Positions 8,463 through 17,824 of a DNA stretch of 64,000 nt are shown here, piece by piece. Below the pieces are notes generated by a model. It was not told where the DNA came from. It searched no databases and was given only the letters and a program-made list of their open reading frames with translations. Numbering within the stretch: the stretch's first letter is position 1; each line of letters begins with the position of its first letter. Source of the stretch: JAYKJB01 sp035284745 [NCBI: Candidatus Sericytochromatia bacterium] (GTDB lineage Bacteria; Cyanobacteriota; Sericytochromatia; S15B-MN24); assembly GCA_035284745.1 (NCBI GenBank), contig JAYKIL010000015.1, positions 1 to 64,000 on the forward strand, in the 5' to 3' direction. The position numbers were made by a program, and so were the translations under genes.

Positions 8463-9367
8463 CGGTTCTTCGCCATTCCCGGTTTTTGTCCGTCTTCAAG
8501 GAGCAGTTCATTGAGGTTATATAAGTTGTTGGGCGGCAAAACCAGTCGCAACTTATCGCTCAGTTTGTCGACGTACATCTTGCGAATGAGCCGATCCGTC
8601 AACGACTGGGCCACTTGTTGGTTGGCTTTCGCCTCTGCTTGTGCACGGATAAGCCGGGCCTTTGCGTCTGCCTCGGCTGCAACAACGGCCGCTCGACCGT
8701 TTGCTTCTGCCTCGACAATCCTCTGGCGGGCCGCCGTCCGGGCGCGTTCAAGATCGTTTTCAGCGCGGGTTTTGTCTGATATCGCCTTTGCGATTTCATC
8801 CGGCAAGTAAACGGCGCGGATGAGAACGGCCTGAAGATCGATGTGGTCCGTTCTCATGGTTTTCCGCAAGTGTTCGAGGGCCATCAATTCGACTTTTCTC
8901 CGCCCGTCACCTGAAATAGCTTCATTGAGGGGTAAAGAGGCGATGGCAGTCGCCAGTGCTGCTTTGAAACGACTGCGGAAATACCTTTCGATGATGGCGT
9001 CGAAGGGAAGGCCGTAGCGCTGGTACAGGGGCACAACATCGCTCTTGCTGCGAATGAGAAACTCGACCGAGGCATCGACAACGAATGTTTGCCCTTCGAG
9101 AGAGTTGACGCGAACCGCATCATCTTGATTCGAGCGGAGATGTTCGCCCCCGCGAACCATCACGTATTGTTGCAAAATCATGGGGAACTCAATGATGTGC
9201 TCCCGCAGCGGCGTTGCAATTCGAATACCTGGGTCATACACGTGTTTGATCTCGCCCGAAAAATCGTCGACGAGTAATCCTACGTGGCCTTGGCGTACGT
9301 ACGATACGCAGCCTGCATTGGTTGTCACGGTGATGGCCGCCAATAAACCCAATAGGTGATTTCGCAC
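8459..9367 (-). CDS. SPFH/prohibitin-like lipoprotein
   Basis: About 302 residues from GTG 9367, which has AGGAGG seven bases upstream; the longer frame to 9391 has no ribosome site. The N-terminus is a signal sequence ending NAGC, a plausible though atypical lipobox. An SPFH (band 7) domain follows (YVRQGHVGLLVDD..., VYDPGIR..., VDASVEFLI), then the long Ala/Glu/Arg helix typical of prohibitins and HflK/C (AEANGRAAVVAAEADAKARLI). SPFH proteins form membrane cages and organise proteolysis or lipid domains. Its lipoprotein anchoring would put the cage outside the cytoplasmic membrane. First gene of a two-gene operon with the LysM protein. Confidence 0.88.
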   Translation of the reverse strand: MRNHLLGLLAAITVTTNAGCVSYVRQGHVGLLVDDFSGEIKHVYDPGIRIATPLREHIIEFPMILQQYVMVRGGEHLRSNQDDAVRVNSLEGQTFVVDASVEFLIRSKSDVVPLYQRYGLPFDAIIERYFRSRFKAALATAIASLPLNEAISGDGRRKVELMALEHLRKTMRTDHIDLQAVLIRAVYLPDEIAKAISDKTRAENDLERARTAARQRIVEAEANGRAAVVAAEADAKARLIRAQAEAKANQQVAQSLTDRLIRKMYVDKLSDKLRLVLPPNNLYNLNELLLEDGQKPGMAKNR

Positions 9368-9501
9368 GGAGATTCCTCCTTTCGCTTCCACAACCGCCGA
9401 TCGCGTACCCTGTTACGGGGCAGGGTAAACGGGGTGGAGCCTCTTACCGTGTCGTTTTCAAGCACAGTCAATGGGGTATTGAACGAGGCAGGGGGCGTTG
9501 G

Positions 9502-10431
9502 ATGATGCTTTTTGAAAGAGACCGGACCCGGCCCGTGAGGCCTGGATTCACCCTGATTGAAGCTCTGGTGGCGGCACTCGTACTGGTCGTTTCGTTGATG
9601 GCGCTTGGCGGGTTGGTGGCCGGGGTGACGCGGAAAAGCAGGACTCCGGATGATTTGGGTCGCGCTGCGTGGTTTGCGGCGGAGCGAATGAGCTACTTCC
9701 GGTCGCAGTTGGGGCAACGATCGTTGGGTCGCAGTGATGGCACCGTTTCTGGTTTCGTAGCGGCGGGGGGAACTTACTATCCTCCGCCTCCGGATTCGCG
9801 CCTGTTAGACCGAAATACGGTGCAGGCATATCACAATTTGGCGGCGAACCGCAGACCGGCTTTGTTGGTGCGCGAATATCTGTACGATACCCCCGATTTG
9901 GGCCGGGCCGTTTTGGAGGGCAACGTTTCGGGGGATATGCCGAGACGGCGAGCGTGGGTTCCCAATCAGCGCTTCGCTGTCAACGAGATACCATTGACCC
10001 CTGCCATTTTGAGGGAGGGGGCGAATACGTTCGGGGTGACGAGGGTCTTCGCCAACCCCATCGATGAGGCCGAGCCGCCCGCTCCTGAGAATCACCCTGA
10101 TGGAACCGTGGCCATTCCTGCGCCTCGGGCCAACGACCATTTGAGAGGCCGCACCTTTCCGATGACAGAACCGGCGTTACGCTTTGTGCGCGAGGTATGG
10201 TTTCAGACCATGCACCCGTTATTTCCGGCCGGGCCTGCGGGGGGGGTGCCAGCCTTTGCTCCTCGCTTTGTTCCGTCGCCCCCATATGGTGTTGTTTTGA
10301 CCGTGCGTGTTTTTCTGCGCAATCCGCGCGTGCGGCTTTATTCTCCGGTCGCGGTGGATGCGGGGACGGGGCCCGGGTTTGACCCTCGCCGGCCGTTGGC
10401 TGAATTGGTGGGAATGGTGGGCTTCCAATGA
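9502..10431 (+). CDS. Type IV pilin-like protein (PilV/PulG-like)
   Basis: 309 residues. A prepilin leader ends in G followed by FTLIEALVAALVLVVSLMAL, the class III signal cut and N-methylated by prepilin peptidase, with Glu at the +5 position. The rest is a large beta-rich globular region that I cannot place, much longer than a major pilin. The ATG at 9502 has AGGGGG upstream. It overlaps the next pilin-like gene by four bases (ATGA). The set of three resembles the pilVWX minor pilin arrangement, which primes pilus or pseudopilus assembly. Confidence 0.88.
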   Translation: MMLFERDRTRPVRPGFTLIEALVAALVLVVSLMALGGLVAGVTRKSRTPDDLGRAAWFAAERMSYFRSQLGQRSLGRSDGTVSGFVAAGGTYYPPPPDSRLLDRNTVQAYHNLAANRRPALLVREYLYDTPDLGRAVLEGNVSGDMPRRRAWVPNQRFAVNEIPLTPAILREGANTFGVTRVFANPIDEAEPPAPENHPDGTVAIPAPRANDHLRGRTFPMTEPALRFVREVWFQTMHPLFPAGPAGGVPAFAPRFVPSPPYGVVLTVRVFLRNPRVRLYSPVAVDAGTGPGFDPRRPLAELVGMVGFQ

Positions 10432-11993
10432 GGCGCCGGGGCTTTACGCTGATAGAGGTATTGGTGGGTGCTGTAATTGGCACCGTGGTGATGGGGCTTG
10501 CGATTGAAAGCTTTAGCCAGTTGATGAGAGCCCTGGCCCAGGCGCGCTCTCGCACTGAAGCCAGTCGTTATGCCACCAATGGCCTCGGTCGCCTGAGTGA
10601 ACTGGTGCGCCGAGGGAATATTTTTTTCTACGCCGCCCGGCCGATGCAAACCCAGGTCGCCGTGGTGTCAGGACGAGCGGACGCCCCTGCCCCGAGGGCT
10701 GCTTTGCCTGGTTCGCTGGAAGATTTGGGCAGGGTGGGGCCCACGTTTCAAATACCGGTGAATGACGCTCTGCGTACGGAACCGAGTGCGTGGATTTCAT
10801 CTCCATCCACTTCCAAGCGCTCGTTCCGCTTCACGTTCCCGACAGGCGATCGTGCGGGCGGAGGGGAACCCAGTTTCTCCTTACGCATTGCTCCGGCGAA
10901 AAACACGGCGGATCCGACGCTGAACAGATTTCCGGGGCCATTGGCTTACTTTGCAGAGGCGGAGTTTATTCGAACCAAGACGGGAGATACTTCCAATCCG
11001 TATGCTCTGTTGCCGCGCAGTTGGACATTTTACGTGCTGTACTTGGCGCCGATGCGTCTGCCACCGAACGATGCGAATTGGTCGATGCCGCGAGAGCCGC
11101 GCGATCATTTCCCAGCGCCAATCCCCGCGGGAATCTCTCCCGCTCGAACCGCGGTGCCCTACGAATTGCGCCTGTTGACCATCCCAGGGGTGAGGGCCGG
11201 CGCATCTCAAACGGGGGCCTATACCGTTACAACCGCTGACACGGGCCTTGCGACTCACCAGGCGACCTACGACCCTGAAGTGGGGCGGGTTTTGGCACCG
11301 GGTGCGACCTTGCCTGATCAGGCATTTTTTCTTGAGCCACCGTTCGATTATGACGGACGCACGGCGAACGGGCGTGCGAATTATGACCCTGTTCCGGTGC
11401 GCATGACGGATCCACCGGCGGCGCGACTGGACCCGAACAGTCTGAACAATCTGTTTCGCTTTCAGGCAGCGGCCGGGGTGACGACCGCCCGGCCTCCCTC
11501 TGGTCCGCGGATTGCGGGGGAAGGCCTACACTCTAATTTTGGGATGTTAGGCAATGATCCTCCGACCGAACAGGCTCTTCAGGTTCGCCCCGGAGCGCCC
11601 GTGCCCACGGATGTGCTTTTGGTCCCGTACATAGACCCGGACGCTTATCCTGGGACGTCTTGTCGCTTCGTAAACAACTTGCATTCACCACCCGCTGCCG
11701 CTGGGGTGGATGGGACCATTCCGTTGGGGGGCGGTCGTTTTTATCATCGCTACATCGAGATGAATGGGCCCGGGTGCGATTACCTGGAAAATCGTGTCTT
11801 GACGCTGCGAGGGGACCCCGGGAGCACCTCTTTTGAGCTGGGAGCTTATGGAACCGTGCCGTCTCGCGCCTTGATTAGCGTGACAACACGGTATCGCTCC
11901 CGTCGCGATGTTCCGTTTCAATTTGCAACGCTCCAGACCGAGGTTTCATTAGATGGACTTGCTCAATACGCGCGTTTGCGTTCAGCGCCGTAG
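10428..11993 (+). CDS. Type IV pilin-like protein (PilW-like)
   Basis: 521 residues with the prepilin signature RRRGFTLIEVLVGAVIGT close to the start. After the N-terminal helix comes a large, Pro/Gly/Arg-rich exported region with several Cys residues, which I cannot assign to a domain. At over 500 residues it is unusually long for a minor pilin, and may carry an adhesive or binding module on the tip. The start overlaps the upstream gene by four bases and its stop overlaps the ribosome site of the next gene, so all three pilin-like genes belong to one operon. Confidence 0.85.
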   Translation: MRRRGFTLIEVLVGAVIGTVVMGLAIESFSQLMRALAQARSRTEASRYATNGLGRLSELVRRGNIFFYAARPMQTQVAVVSGRADAPAPRAALPGSLEDLGRVGPTFQIPVNDALRTEPSAWISSPSTSKRSFRFTFPTGDRAGGGEPSFSLRIAPAKNTADPTLNRFPGPLAYFAEAEFIRTKTGDTSNPYALLPRSWTFYVLYLAPMRLPPNDANWSMPREPRDHFPAPIPAGISPARTAVPYELRLLTIPGVRAGASQTGAYTVTTADTGLATHQATYDPEVGRVLAPGATLPDQAFFLEPPFDYDGRTANGRANYDPVPVRMTDPPAARLDPNSLNNLFRFQAAAGVTTARPPSGPRIAGEGLHSNFGMLGNDPPTEQALQVRPGAPVPTDVLLVPYIDPDAYPGTSCRFVNNLHSPPAAAGVDGTIPLGGGRFYHRYIEMNGPGCDYLENRVLTLRGDPGSTSFELGAYGTVPSRALISVTTRYRSRRDVPFQFATLQTEVSLDGLAQYARLRSAP

Positions 11994-12003
11994 GAGGATG
12001 GAT

Positions 12004-14625
12004 ATGTTGAAGGCCCGTCCGGGCTCTGCGATGCCCTTGGTATTCTCGATGGTCGGGATGATTATGGCCGTTGTGGTGGCCGGTATCGCGTGGTTGGGCG
12101 CTGATGTTCGCCGTACACAATCTGACCGTTGGCGTGCTGTGGCGGCTGACGCCGCGCAATCCGGTTTGGCGTTGACCTTGGCTTGGGCCCGCTCGACCAT
12201 TGATCGCACCCGGACAACGCCGAGTGAATGGGACCGTGCGGAAGGGGTTGCGATCAATCCGTTGCGGAGCATGTTTGAATCGCCGGAATTCAGGGCCCTG
12301 ACGCCCGATGATGTCGGCGCACTCCCACGACTTCGCGAGAATTTGGGGTCCCGGGACGTGATGCCCGCCGAGGTGGGAGACGTGATAGAGGCGGACGGTG
12401 CTGGCGAGTATGTGGTCGGACGCTATGGTGACCACATCGCAACGGTGAGGGTGCGCCTGCAGTCTTTTCGCCTTTCGGAGGACGCGCCCCGGCAATATAA
12501 AATTGGTGTCGCTGGACGTGTTCGGGTGTACGACGCGCGTGCCTCGCGGGAGGGGGCATTCCGCGGGACGCGTTTGGTGGCGGATCGGGTCTTGCTTGCA
12601 ACGATGGGGAAGCAGGTGCTGTCACGTTATGCGGCCATCACCGACATTGATTTGGTTCATAATTGGGCGCCGGGCGAACGGGTTGAGGGCCCTTTGCACA
12701 TCAATCGGGGCTATGTGGACGCGCCTGTGGGTATTCGCCCGGCCAATACGACATTGCGCAATGGCCGCAGCTTCATGAGTCTCAACGCGCCGGGCCCGTT
12801 TCAAGTTCCACCGGGGGCTGCGCCGCATCCTGTTTTCACCGATGTGGTCTCCATGACCCTCAACCGGGAAGAGGGGGCGGGTTATCAGGACAGCGCTGAC
12901 TTTAGCAGCGCGGTCAAATACAACGACGGGGCCTTGAGTGCTGGGGCCTATTCTGAAGAGCGGGCCCGTGCGATTTTTCAGGCACCTGAAAATCAAGCAC
13001 AGGTCGGCGGCAAAGCCGGTCCAGTGTTTCAGGCGGACCCGATCGAACTGCCGCGTAATTCTCGGGCGCGGTTGCCCGCCGTGTGGGGATTATCTGAGGC
13101 GGAATATCCCGATCGCATTAATCATCTTGATTTGGAGGATGGGGTCTATATTCCAACACGCGATTTGGTGGAGAACGGGGCCACCCGTTATGGCGGCGGA
13201 GAAAATGCCCCGGTCGGTGGTATCTACGTGCGCGGGGTTGTGGAGGTCATGCGTCTTGCCACGACAGAAACGAAGTCTTATTACTTTTTTCAGGTCGGCT
13301 ATGTAAAAACCAATCTTCCCCGGCGGACCTATGTGGTGGTGGCGGATCGGCGAAATCATACCTTACGCTTGGTCGCCTACGGCCCGAACTCTCGCTTGGA
13401 AGATATTCAAAATACGCCATTGGCTGCTTTCGACGCGGCGGGGGGCATTGAAAATGACCTGGCGAAGTTTGCGGTGGGCGGGAGTGGGGTCATTGCACAG
13501 CAGTTCAACGCGCCGGGTACCGGCGCACGCTACCCCTTCAACGGTGTCATTTTTGTTGACTACTCGAAGCACGACCCCATCCGCGCGCCGGGAACTCCTT
13601 GGGGCTTGGTCAGGTCAACGGCGGCGAACCCGGTGCGTGCGCTAACGGGGCACATCTTGGCGTTGGGTGACCCCGGCCAACGCGCCAATTCTTTGGTCAA
13701 GCGGGCATTTCCGGGTGCCTGGAACGCGGACCTTCCCCCCACGGGGGCTTGGCCCGCTGCAGAGACCATCAGCACCGAGGATGTGGGGGGCCCCGCAGGG
13801 GCTTTGCGGCCCGCGTCACGGTTGTCGATCATCACCTCAGGCGATGTCTTTATTCAGAATCACCTGGTGCTTCAAAGTGTGGCCCGCGCCTGCGGGATGC
13901 GCAATGGCCCGGATCGCGTGGTGCGTGAAAATGTGAATGCACGCAGCACGCGTGACCTGCTCGGTATTGTCTCAGATAAACAAATTCTCATAGGGCTTGC
14001 GGCTCCCAGTGCGACGAATCGCGAAGAAACAGGCGTGCTGCTGATGGGGGCTTTTGGCGCTCTTGGCGACCCTGCGTACGACCCCGCGACGAATACTACA
14101 ATGCCCGTCCCTGCCAGCAATACGAGCAAAGAGGGGCTTTATTTTCGCTATCGGGGTTCTTTTTCGACCGAGGGCTTGATGGCCCTTTTCGCACCCGAAT
14201 TTGGTGAAAAATACAATATCCTTTGGCCTTCCGGAACGGCCGTTCCGACGACTTTTGATTCGGCCGGGGATGCGTACAATACGAGCGGAACGCAATATCC
14301 CTTTAACCCATTGTATCTAGCCGACGGGCCCTATGGCGAGGCATTCCCGGAACTGTTGACGAGTGGCAATGGCCCCAACCTGAAAGGTTCACGGGGGCGC
14401 TTAACAGTTTTTGGCTCGTTGGTCACCAAAAAGCGAGGTGCGGTGGGAACCGGGAACCGCTCGTATGATAAGGACAATCGTTACGATCAACGATTGCTGA
14501 CGATCGCCCCGCCCCTGTTTCCGAATGCTGTTAATTTGGTTCTTCAAATTTCAACCCTCGACGGATTGGGTCTCCCCCCCTATCGGGGGCCGCGAGCGGA
14601 TGAAGTCAGCTTCTTGAATGAATGA
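12004..14625 (+). CDS. Large PilX-like pilus-associated protein
   Basis: About 873 residues. I choose ATG 12004 because AGGAGG (which includes the upstream stop codon) lies six bases before it; ATGs at 11953 and 11998 lack proper spacing. A short basic N-terminus leads into one transmembrane helix (LVFSMVGMIMAVVVAGIAWLG) as in PilX-like proteins, where the prepilin motif is degenerate. The long exported region has many Asn/Gly/Pro-rich segments of a beta-structured protein with no domain I recognise. It follows the two pilin-like genes and probably works with them on the same filament or pseudopilus. Confidence 0.85.
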   Translation: MLKARPGSAMPLVFSMVGMIMAVVVAGIAWLGADVRRTQSDRWRAVAADAAQSGLALTLAWARSTIDRTRTTPSEWDRAEGVAINPLRSMFESPEFRALTPDDVGALPRLRENLGSRDVMPAEVGDVIEADGAGEYVVGRYGDHIATVRVRLQSFRLSEDAPRQYKIGVAGRVRVYDARASREGAFRGTRLVADRVLLATMGKQVLSRYAAITDIDLVHNWAPGERVEGPLHINRGYVDAPVGIRPANTTLRNGRSFMSLNAPGPFQVPPGAAPHPVFTDVVSMTLNREEGAGYQDSADFSSAVKYNDGALSAGAYSEERARAIFQAPENQAQVGGKAGPVFQADPIELPRNSRARLPAVWGLSEAEYPDRINHLDLEDGVYIPTRDLVENGATRYGGGENAPVGGIYVRGVVEVMRLATTETKSYYFFQVGYVKTNLPRRTYVVVADRRNHTLRLVAYGPNSRLEDIQNTPLAAFDAAGGIENDLAKFAVGGSGVIAQQFNAPGTGARYPFNGVIFVDYSKHDPIRAPGTPWGLVRSTAANPVRALTGHILALGDPGQRANSLVKRAFPGAWNADLPPTGAWPAAETISTEDVGGPAGALRPASRLSIITSGDVFIQNHLVLQSVARACGMRNGPDRVVRENVNARSTRDLLGIVSDKQILIGLAAPSATNREETGVLLMGAFGALGDPAYDPATNTTMPVPASNTSKEGLYFRYRGSFSTEGLMALFAPEFGEKYNILWPSGTAVPTTFDSAGDAYNTSGTQYPFNPLYLADGPYGEAFPELLTSGNGPNLKGSRGRLTVFGSLVTKKRGAVGTGNRSYDKDNRYDQRLLTIAPPLFPNAVNLVLQISTLDGLGLPPYRGPRADEVSFLNE

Positions 14626-14687
14626 CGCTCTTTTTGGGGTATGCTTCTGGAAGTTGAGCAAGCGTGGTTCCTGAAAGGCAAGAGAAA

Positions 14688-15560
14688 ATGCATCCCTTAC
14701 AGAAAGTTTTCCCCGTCGCAGGGGTGCTGGTCAGTGCGGCACTGGTGTCTGCCTGTCAGACGTCGACTGCACCCGGGATGACGCCTCTCGCTGCTGATGC
14801 TGCAACCGTGGCGCCTGTCGCCCAGCCGGCAATCCTCGCCTCGGAAGGCGCGGGGGCCAATCTGCCCGTGCGTAATTTATCGCTCACCGTCTATGGGTTG
14901 TCGGACATCGCGGGGGGGGCTGGGAAACTGGTCGGCGTGGACAGCGCCACCTTGATTTCGGCGGGAGGCATGAACCTGATCTCGGCGGGGGGCATGAATT
15001 TCGCGCCGCCAACCCCCGGATTTACCCCCCCTCGCTATCGCCTGCAAGCCGGGACGATCTTCGACGAGTTTGTCCCCGTAGAGGGCGCGGTGGTTACGTT
15101 TCGCTATTTGCGCGCGGGCGGGGGACTGGTCAGTCCGACGTATGTGAAGTCCGATGCGAATGGAAAAGTGAATATTCGGCTGCAGGCGCCGGGGGAAACC
15201 CTCGAGGCCGAGGCCAGGTTCATCGTGGGCGGCAAAACCTACCGCTTGGCCGCTCCCATTCCGCCTGAGAGCGAGATCCAGAGCACTATTTGCCCGATTT
15301 ACAGTGTTTTGTGCGGCCGGATCAAGGCCATTTTGGAGCAAAACAATTTGACGGCGCCCGAGCTGAGACAGGTCGAGCTGAAGGCGGCGTGGGACGCGAT
15401 CAACGAGTCGGGGGTGACCCTGACGTCCGAGATGCTTTTGGCCGATCACCCCCTGGAAGATGTGGAGCGCTTTTACCAGGCCGTGGTAAGCACGATCACG
15501 GACCCCGACAAGAAGAAAATCATTACGGACTACGTGGCGAAGATCAAACGGGCCAGTTGA
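14688..15560 (+). CDS. LISAGGMN-repeat lipoprotein, paralogue 1
   Basis: About 290 residues from ATG 14688, with AAAGG/AAGAG upstream. A signal sequence ends in LVSAC, a lipobox. After a Pro/Ala linker comes VYGLSDIAGGAGKLVGVDSA and then two tandem copies of LISAGGMN (residues 89-104) followed by F. Next is a beta-sandwich-like part (VEGAVVTFRYL... SDANGKVNIRLQAPG) resembling carboxypeptidase-regulatory or Ig-like folds. A helical C-terminus contains two Cys (CPIYSVLC) and ends in IITDYVAKIKRAS. It is clearly paralogous to the next gene. It sits 62 bases after the pilin-like operon. Function unknown. Confidence 0.88.
   Translation: MHPLQKVFPVAGVLVSAALVSACQTSTAPGMTPLAADAATVAPVAQPAILASEGAGANLPVRNLSLTVYGLSDIAGGAGKLVGVDSATLISAGGMNLISAGGMNFAPPTPGFTPPRYRLQAGTIFDEFVPVEGAVVTFRYLRAGGGLVSPTYVKSDANGKVNIRLQAPGETLEAEARFIVGGKTYRLAAPIPPESEIQSTICPIYSVLCGRIKAILEQNNLTAPELRQVELKAAWDAINESGVTLTSEMLLADHPLEDVERFYQAVVSTITDPDKKKIITDYVAKIKRAS
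14952..14999 (+). repeat. Two tandem LISAGGMN octapeptide repeats (coding)
   Basis: Two 24-base units encoding the identical octapeptide LISAGGMN, but with different synonymous codons. They are followed by a Phe codon, as in the neighbouring paralogue. Confidence 0.9.
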
Positions 15561-15634
15561 TGGCTTTCAGCGTGTGCGGCACGCAGACTGTTTGAGGGTG
15601 TTTTGGTGGTGTTGGTTTCTCTGGAGGGCCTGTT

Positions 15635-16492
15635 TTGAGAGAGTTTTTTTCCATGAGTTTTTTGCGCGCGGTATGGCATCCTATTCTGCTTCCGCTGACT
15701 ATGGCCCTTGTGACCGCGTGTCAATCGTCCTCACCGGGCGTCGCACTCGTCACGCAGAAAAATGAGGCTGCTGCGGTACCCGCGCGGCAGGTCGCAATGA
15801 CGGTATTCGGCCTTTCGGACATTGCCGAGGGCCAAAGTCGAATCATCAGTATGGATGCGGCGTCATTGATTTCAGCCGGTGGGATGAACCTTATTTCAGC
15901 GGGAGGAATGAATTTGATTTCTGCAGGGGGGATGAATTTCACCACCTCCGCCAAGAATTCAGGGGCTTTTCGTTTGCAGGCCGAGGGCATCGATTCAAAT
16001 TATCTGCCGGTGTCGAGAGCCGTCATTACCGTTCGTTATCTCGATCTCGAGGGCGAACTTGTGGCTCCGGTGTTTGTGCGGTCTGACGACGATGGAAAAG
16101 TAACTTTCCAAGTCAAGGCATCCACGGTGCCATTAGAGGCCACTGCGATGTATATGTATAAAGGGAAAACCTATCGCATCACGGCTCCCATTCCCGAGGC
16201 CGAAAAAGTAACCAGTGTGATTGATCCCATCTACCACGTGGTGTGCAGCCGAATTCGCTCGATTATCGCTGAAACGAAGGGGCGCTCTCCTGCTTTCGAC
16301 CCGATGGAACTGAAAGCCGTATGGAATGCCGTGAACGAGTCGGAGGTGACGCTCACCTCGGACATGCTTGAAACCTCGAAGTCGCTGGACGACCTTAAAC
16401 GCTTTTATGAGTCGCTGCTGCCGCAGATTAAAGACGAAGCCAAGAAAAAGATCATCACGGATTATATGCAGAAAATTAAGACCTTCAAATAA
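15635..16492 (+). CDS. LISAGGMN-repeat lipoprotein, paralogue 2
   Basis: 285 residues. TTG 15635 has GGAGGG six bases upstream; ATG 15653 is the alternative, with only GAGAG. The lipobox is LVTAC. The layout mirrors the upstream gene: FGLSDIAEGQSRIISMDAAS, three LISAGGMN repeats (residues 78-101) then F, a beta-sandwich-like section with SDDDGKVTFQV, the KGKTYRITAPIPEAE stretch, a Cys near YHVVC, and a helical end (IITDYMQKIKTFK). The two lie 74 bases apart and a strong terminator follows. Tandem duplication with divergence of the DNA but retention of the repeat suggests both are used. Role unknown. Confidence 0.88.
   Translation: MREFFSMSFLRAVWHPILLPLTMALVTACQSSSPGVALVTQKNEAAAVPARQVAMTVFGLSDIAEGQSRIISMDAASLISAGGMNLISAGGMNLISAGGMNFTTSAKNSGAFRLQAEGIDSNYLPVSRAVITVRYLDLEGELVAPVFVRSDDDGKVTFQVKASTVPLEATAMYMYKGKTYRITAPIPEAEKVTSVIDPIYHVVCSRIRSIIAETKGRSPAFDPMELKAVWNAVNESEVTLTSDMLETSKSLDDLKRFYESLLPQIKDEAKKKIITDYMQKIKTFK
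15866..15937 (+). repeat. Three tandem LISAGGMN octapeptide repeats (coding)
   Basis: Three 24-base units with identical translation and differing synonymous codons (for example TCA GCC GGT, TCA GCG GGA, TCT GCA GGG). Conservation is at protein level rather than by recent DNA duplication. Confidence 0.9.
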
Positions 16493-16517
16493 CGAAGTGT
16501 CGTTTCGCGGAACTCAA

Positions 16518-16560
16518 AAAGGACCCCAGAATAAATTCCGGGGTCCTTTGCATCTTTTTT
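16518..16560. terminator. Intrinsic terminator
   Basis: A perfect 10-bp stem (AAAGGACCCC with GGGGTCCTTT), 12-base loop, followed by a T-run on the plus strand. It ends the pilin/LISAGGMN lipoprotein run and lies just before the end of the convergent M14 gene. Confidence 0.85.
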
Positions 16561-16573
16561 GATTTTAGGCCGT

Positions 16574-17824
16574 TTAGAAGCGACTGAATCCGAGCAAGCG
16601 GCCTTCCGCTGGGTGAATCGCCCGCGTGTCGCCCGCGGCATCAATGAAATACAGGAAGTGGTCACGCCATTGCTTCCAGTCTTTTTCTACTTGGCCATAT
16701 CCTGGACCGAATTCGCGGTCGTCTAATTCTGCAGCAAAGGCCAAAGTACCCAGCTTTGCATATTCCCAGGTGGAAAAGTCACCAAAGGTGCGGTAAATCG
16801 TACGGGCGATCGTTCCTGCCTTGTAGCCCATGGGCTTGGCAATCTTTTCGCCGATGGTTCTGAAGCGGGCTTCATCGGGACTTAATTCGCGAGAATACCC
16901 CGGCGGCCACAGCACCATGCCCCCGTAGCAGTGAACGTCGAAGCTGGCCTTGAAGCGAACTTTGAGCGCCAGGTCGCGCAATGCTTGGGTCTCTGGTTCC
17001 GAGAACGGGGCGTCCCCATGGTAGTCGTCAGCCCACTTCGAGCCATTTCCTTGATCCCAATGGTCATCGGCGTTGCGGTTGATGTCGACGCCGCCTGCCC
17101 CAACGCCGGTCGGTCGGGTGTTCTTGCGCCACATCGAGTTACCTTGCTCGACACGGGTCCGGCCATCCGGATTGACGACGGGCACAATCCAGGTTTCACG
17201 GGTATCCAGCAGGCGGGTGATGTTGGCATCTTTCCCATAACCCTCCACGAGGGTTTTGGTCAGGTTACGCATCAATTCGACAGGGACCAACTCCCGCGCG
17301 TGGGTGCCCCCCGTGATGCGAACGGCAGGAAGCTTTTCACCGCGTTTTGCCGTAATCTTGGCCGCCAATATGGGGCGTCCCTCGATCGACTTTCCGAGGT
17401 CTACCACTTCCACCAGATTGGGAAACGACTGACCGATGGCGCGCAGCTCCTGGTGCACTGTATCTACAGAACCATAGCCTTGGGGAAAGCCACGGACGAC
17501 AGAGTTTTGTTGAATTCTGTACTTCACGCCCAGGCGTTGCAAGACGAGCCGGGTCCGGCGGTCAACGGTGGCGCCCACCGTTCGTTTGTCGTGGTCAACG
17601 TTTTCGAAAAGGTCCACCCCTTCGCGAGCCAATTGATCCAACTGGTCGCGGTCGCGGAATTGCAAAGTGACGACCGCGCGATCTTCGGCGCCTGCCAACG
17701 CGGAAAGCTTGGCCTGTTGCCGTTGTGTGGCGAGAGGGGCGGATGCAATTCCGCAGCCTGCCAACACGAAGGCTAAGGTGACAGCTGCAGAGCGCACGAG
17801 GCTTGAACGGTAAGTTGCCTTCAC
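16574..17824 (-). CDS. M14 zinc carboxypeptidase lipoprotein
   Basis: About 416 residues from GTG 17824, which has AGAGGA about eight bases upstream. The signal sequence ends in lipobox LAGC. A propeptide-like region (about 40-105) precedes the M14 domain: zinc ligands in GGTHARE (His and Glu) and DVHCYGG (His), substrate-binding residues around PVVNPDGR and GVDINRNAD, and the catalytic Glu in FAAELDD. It should release C-terminal residues from peptides outside the cell. The whole architecture resembles the second M14 lipoprotein at 54884-56365, including the LAGCG site, so the two are paralogues. Confidence 0.94.
   Translation of the reverse strand: MKATYRSSLVRSAAVTLAFVLAGCGIASAPLATQRQQAKLSALAGAEDRAVVTLQFRDRDQLDQLAREGVDLFENVDHDKRTVGATVDRRTRLVLQRLGVKYRIQQNSVVRGFPQGYGSVDTVHQELRAIGQSFPNLVEVVDLGKSIEGRPILAAKITAKRGEKLPAVRITGGTHARELVPVELMRNLTKTLVEGYGKDANITRLLDTRETWIVPVVNPDGRTRVEQGNSMWRKNTRPTGVGAGGVDINRNADDHWDQGNGSKWADDYHGDAPFSEPETQALRDLALKVRFKASFDVHCYGGMVLWPPGYSRELSPDEARFRTIGEKIAKPMGYKAGTIARTIYRTFGDFSTWEYAKLGTLAFAAELDDREFGPGYGQVEKDWKQWRDHFLYFIDAAGDTRAIHPAEGRLLGFSRF

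Noticed and set aside
16931-17776. 281-codon plus-strand frame
   Set aside because: Antisense to the M14 peptidase gene with zinc ligands on the minus strand.
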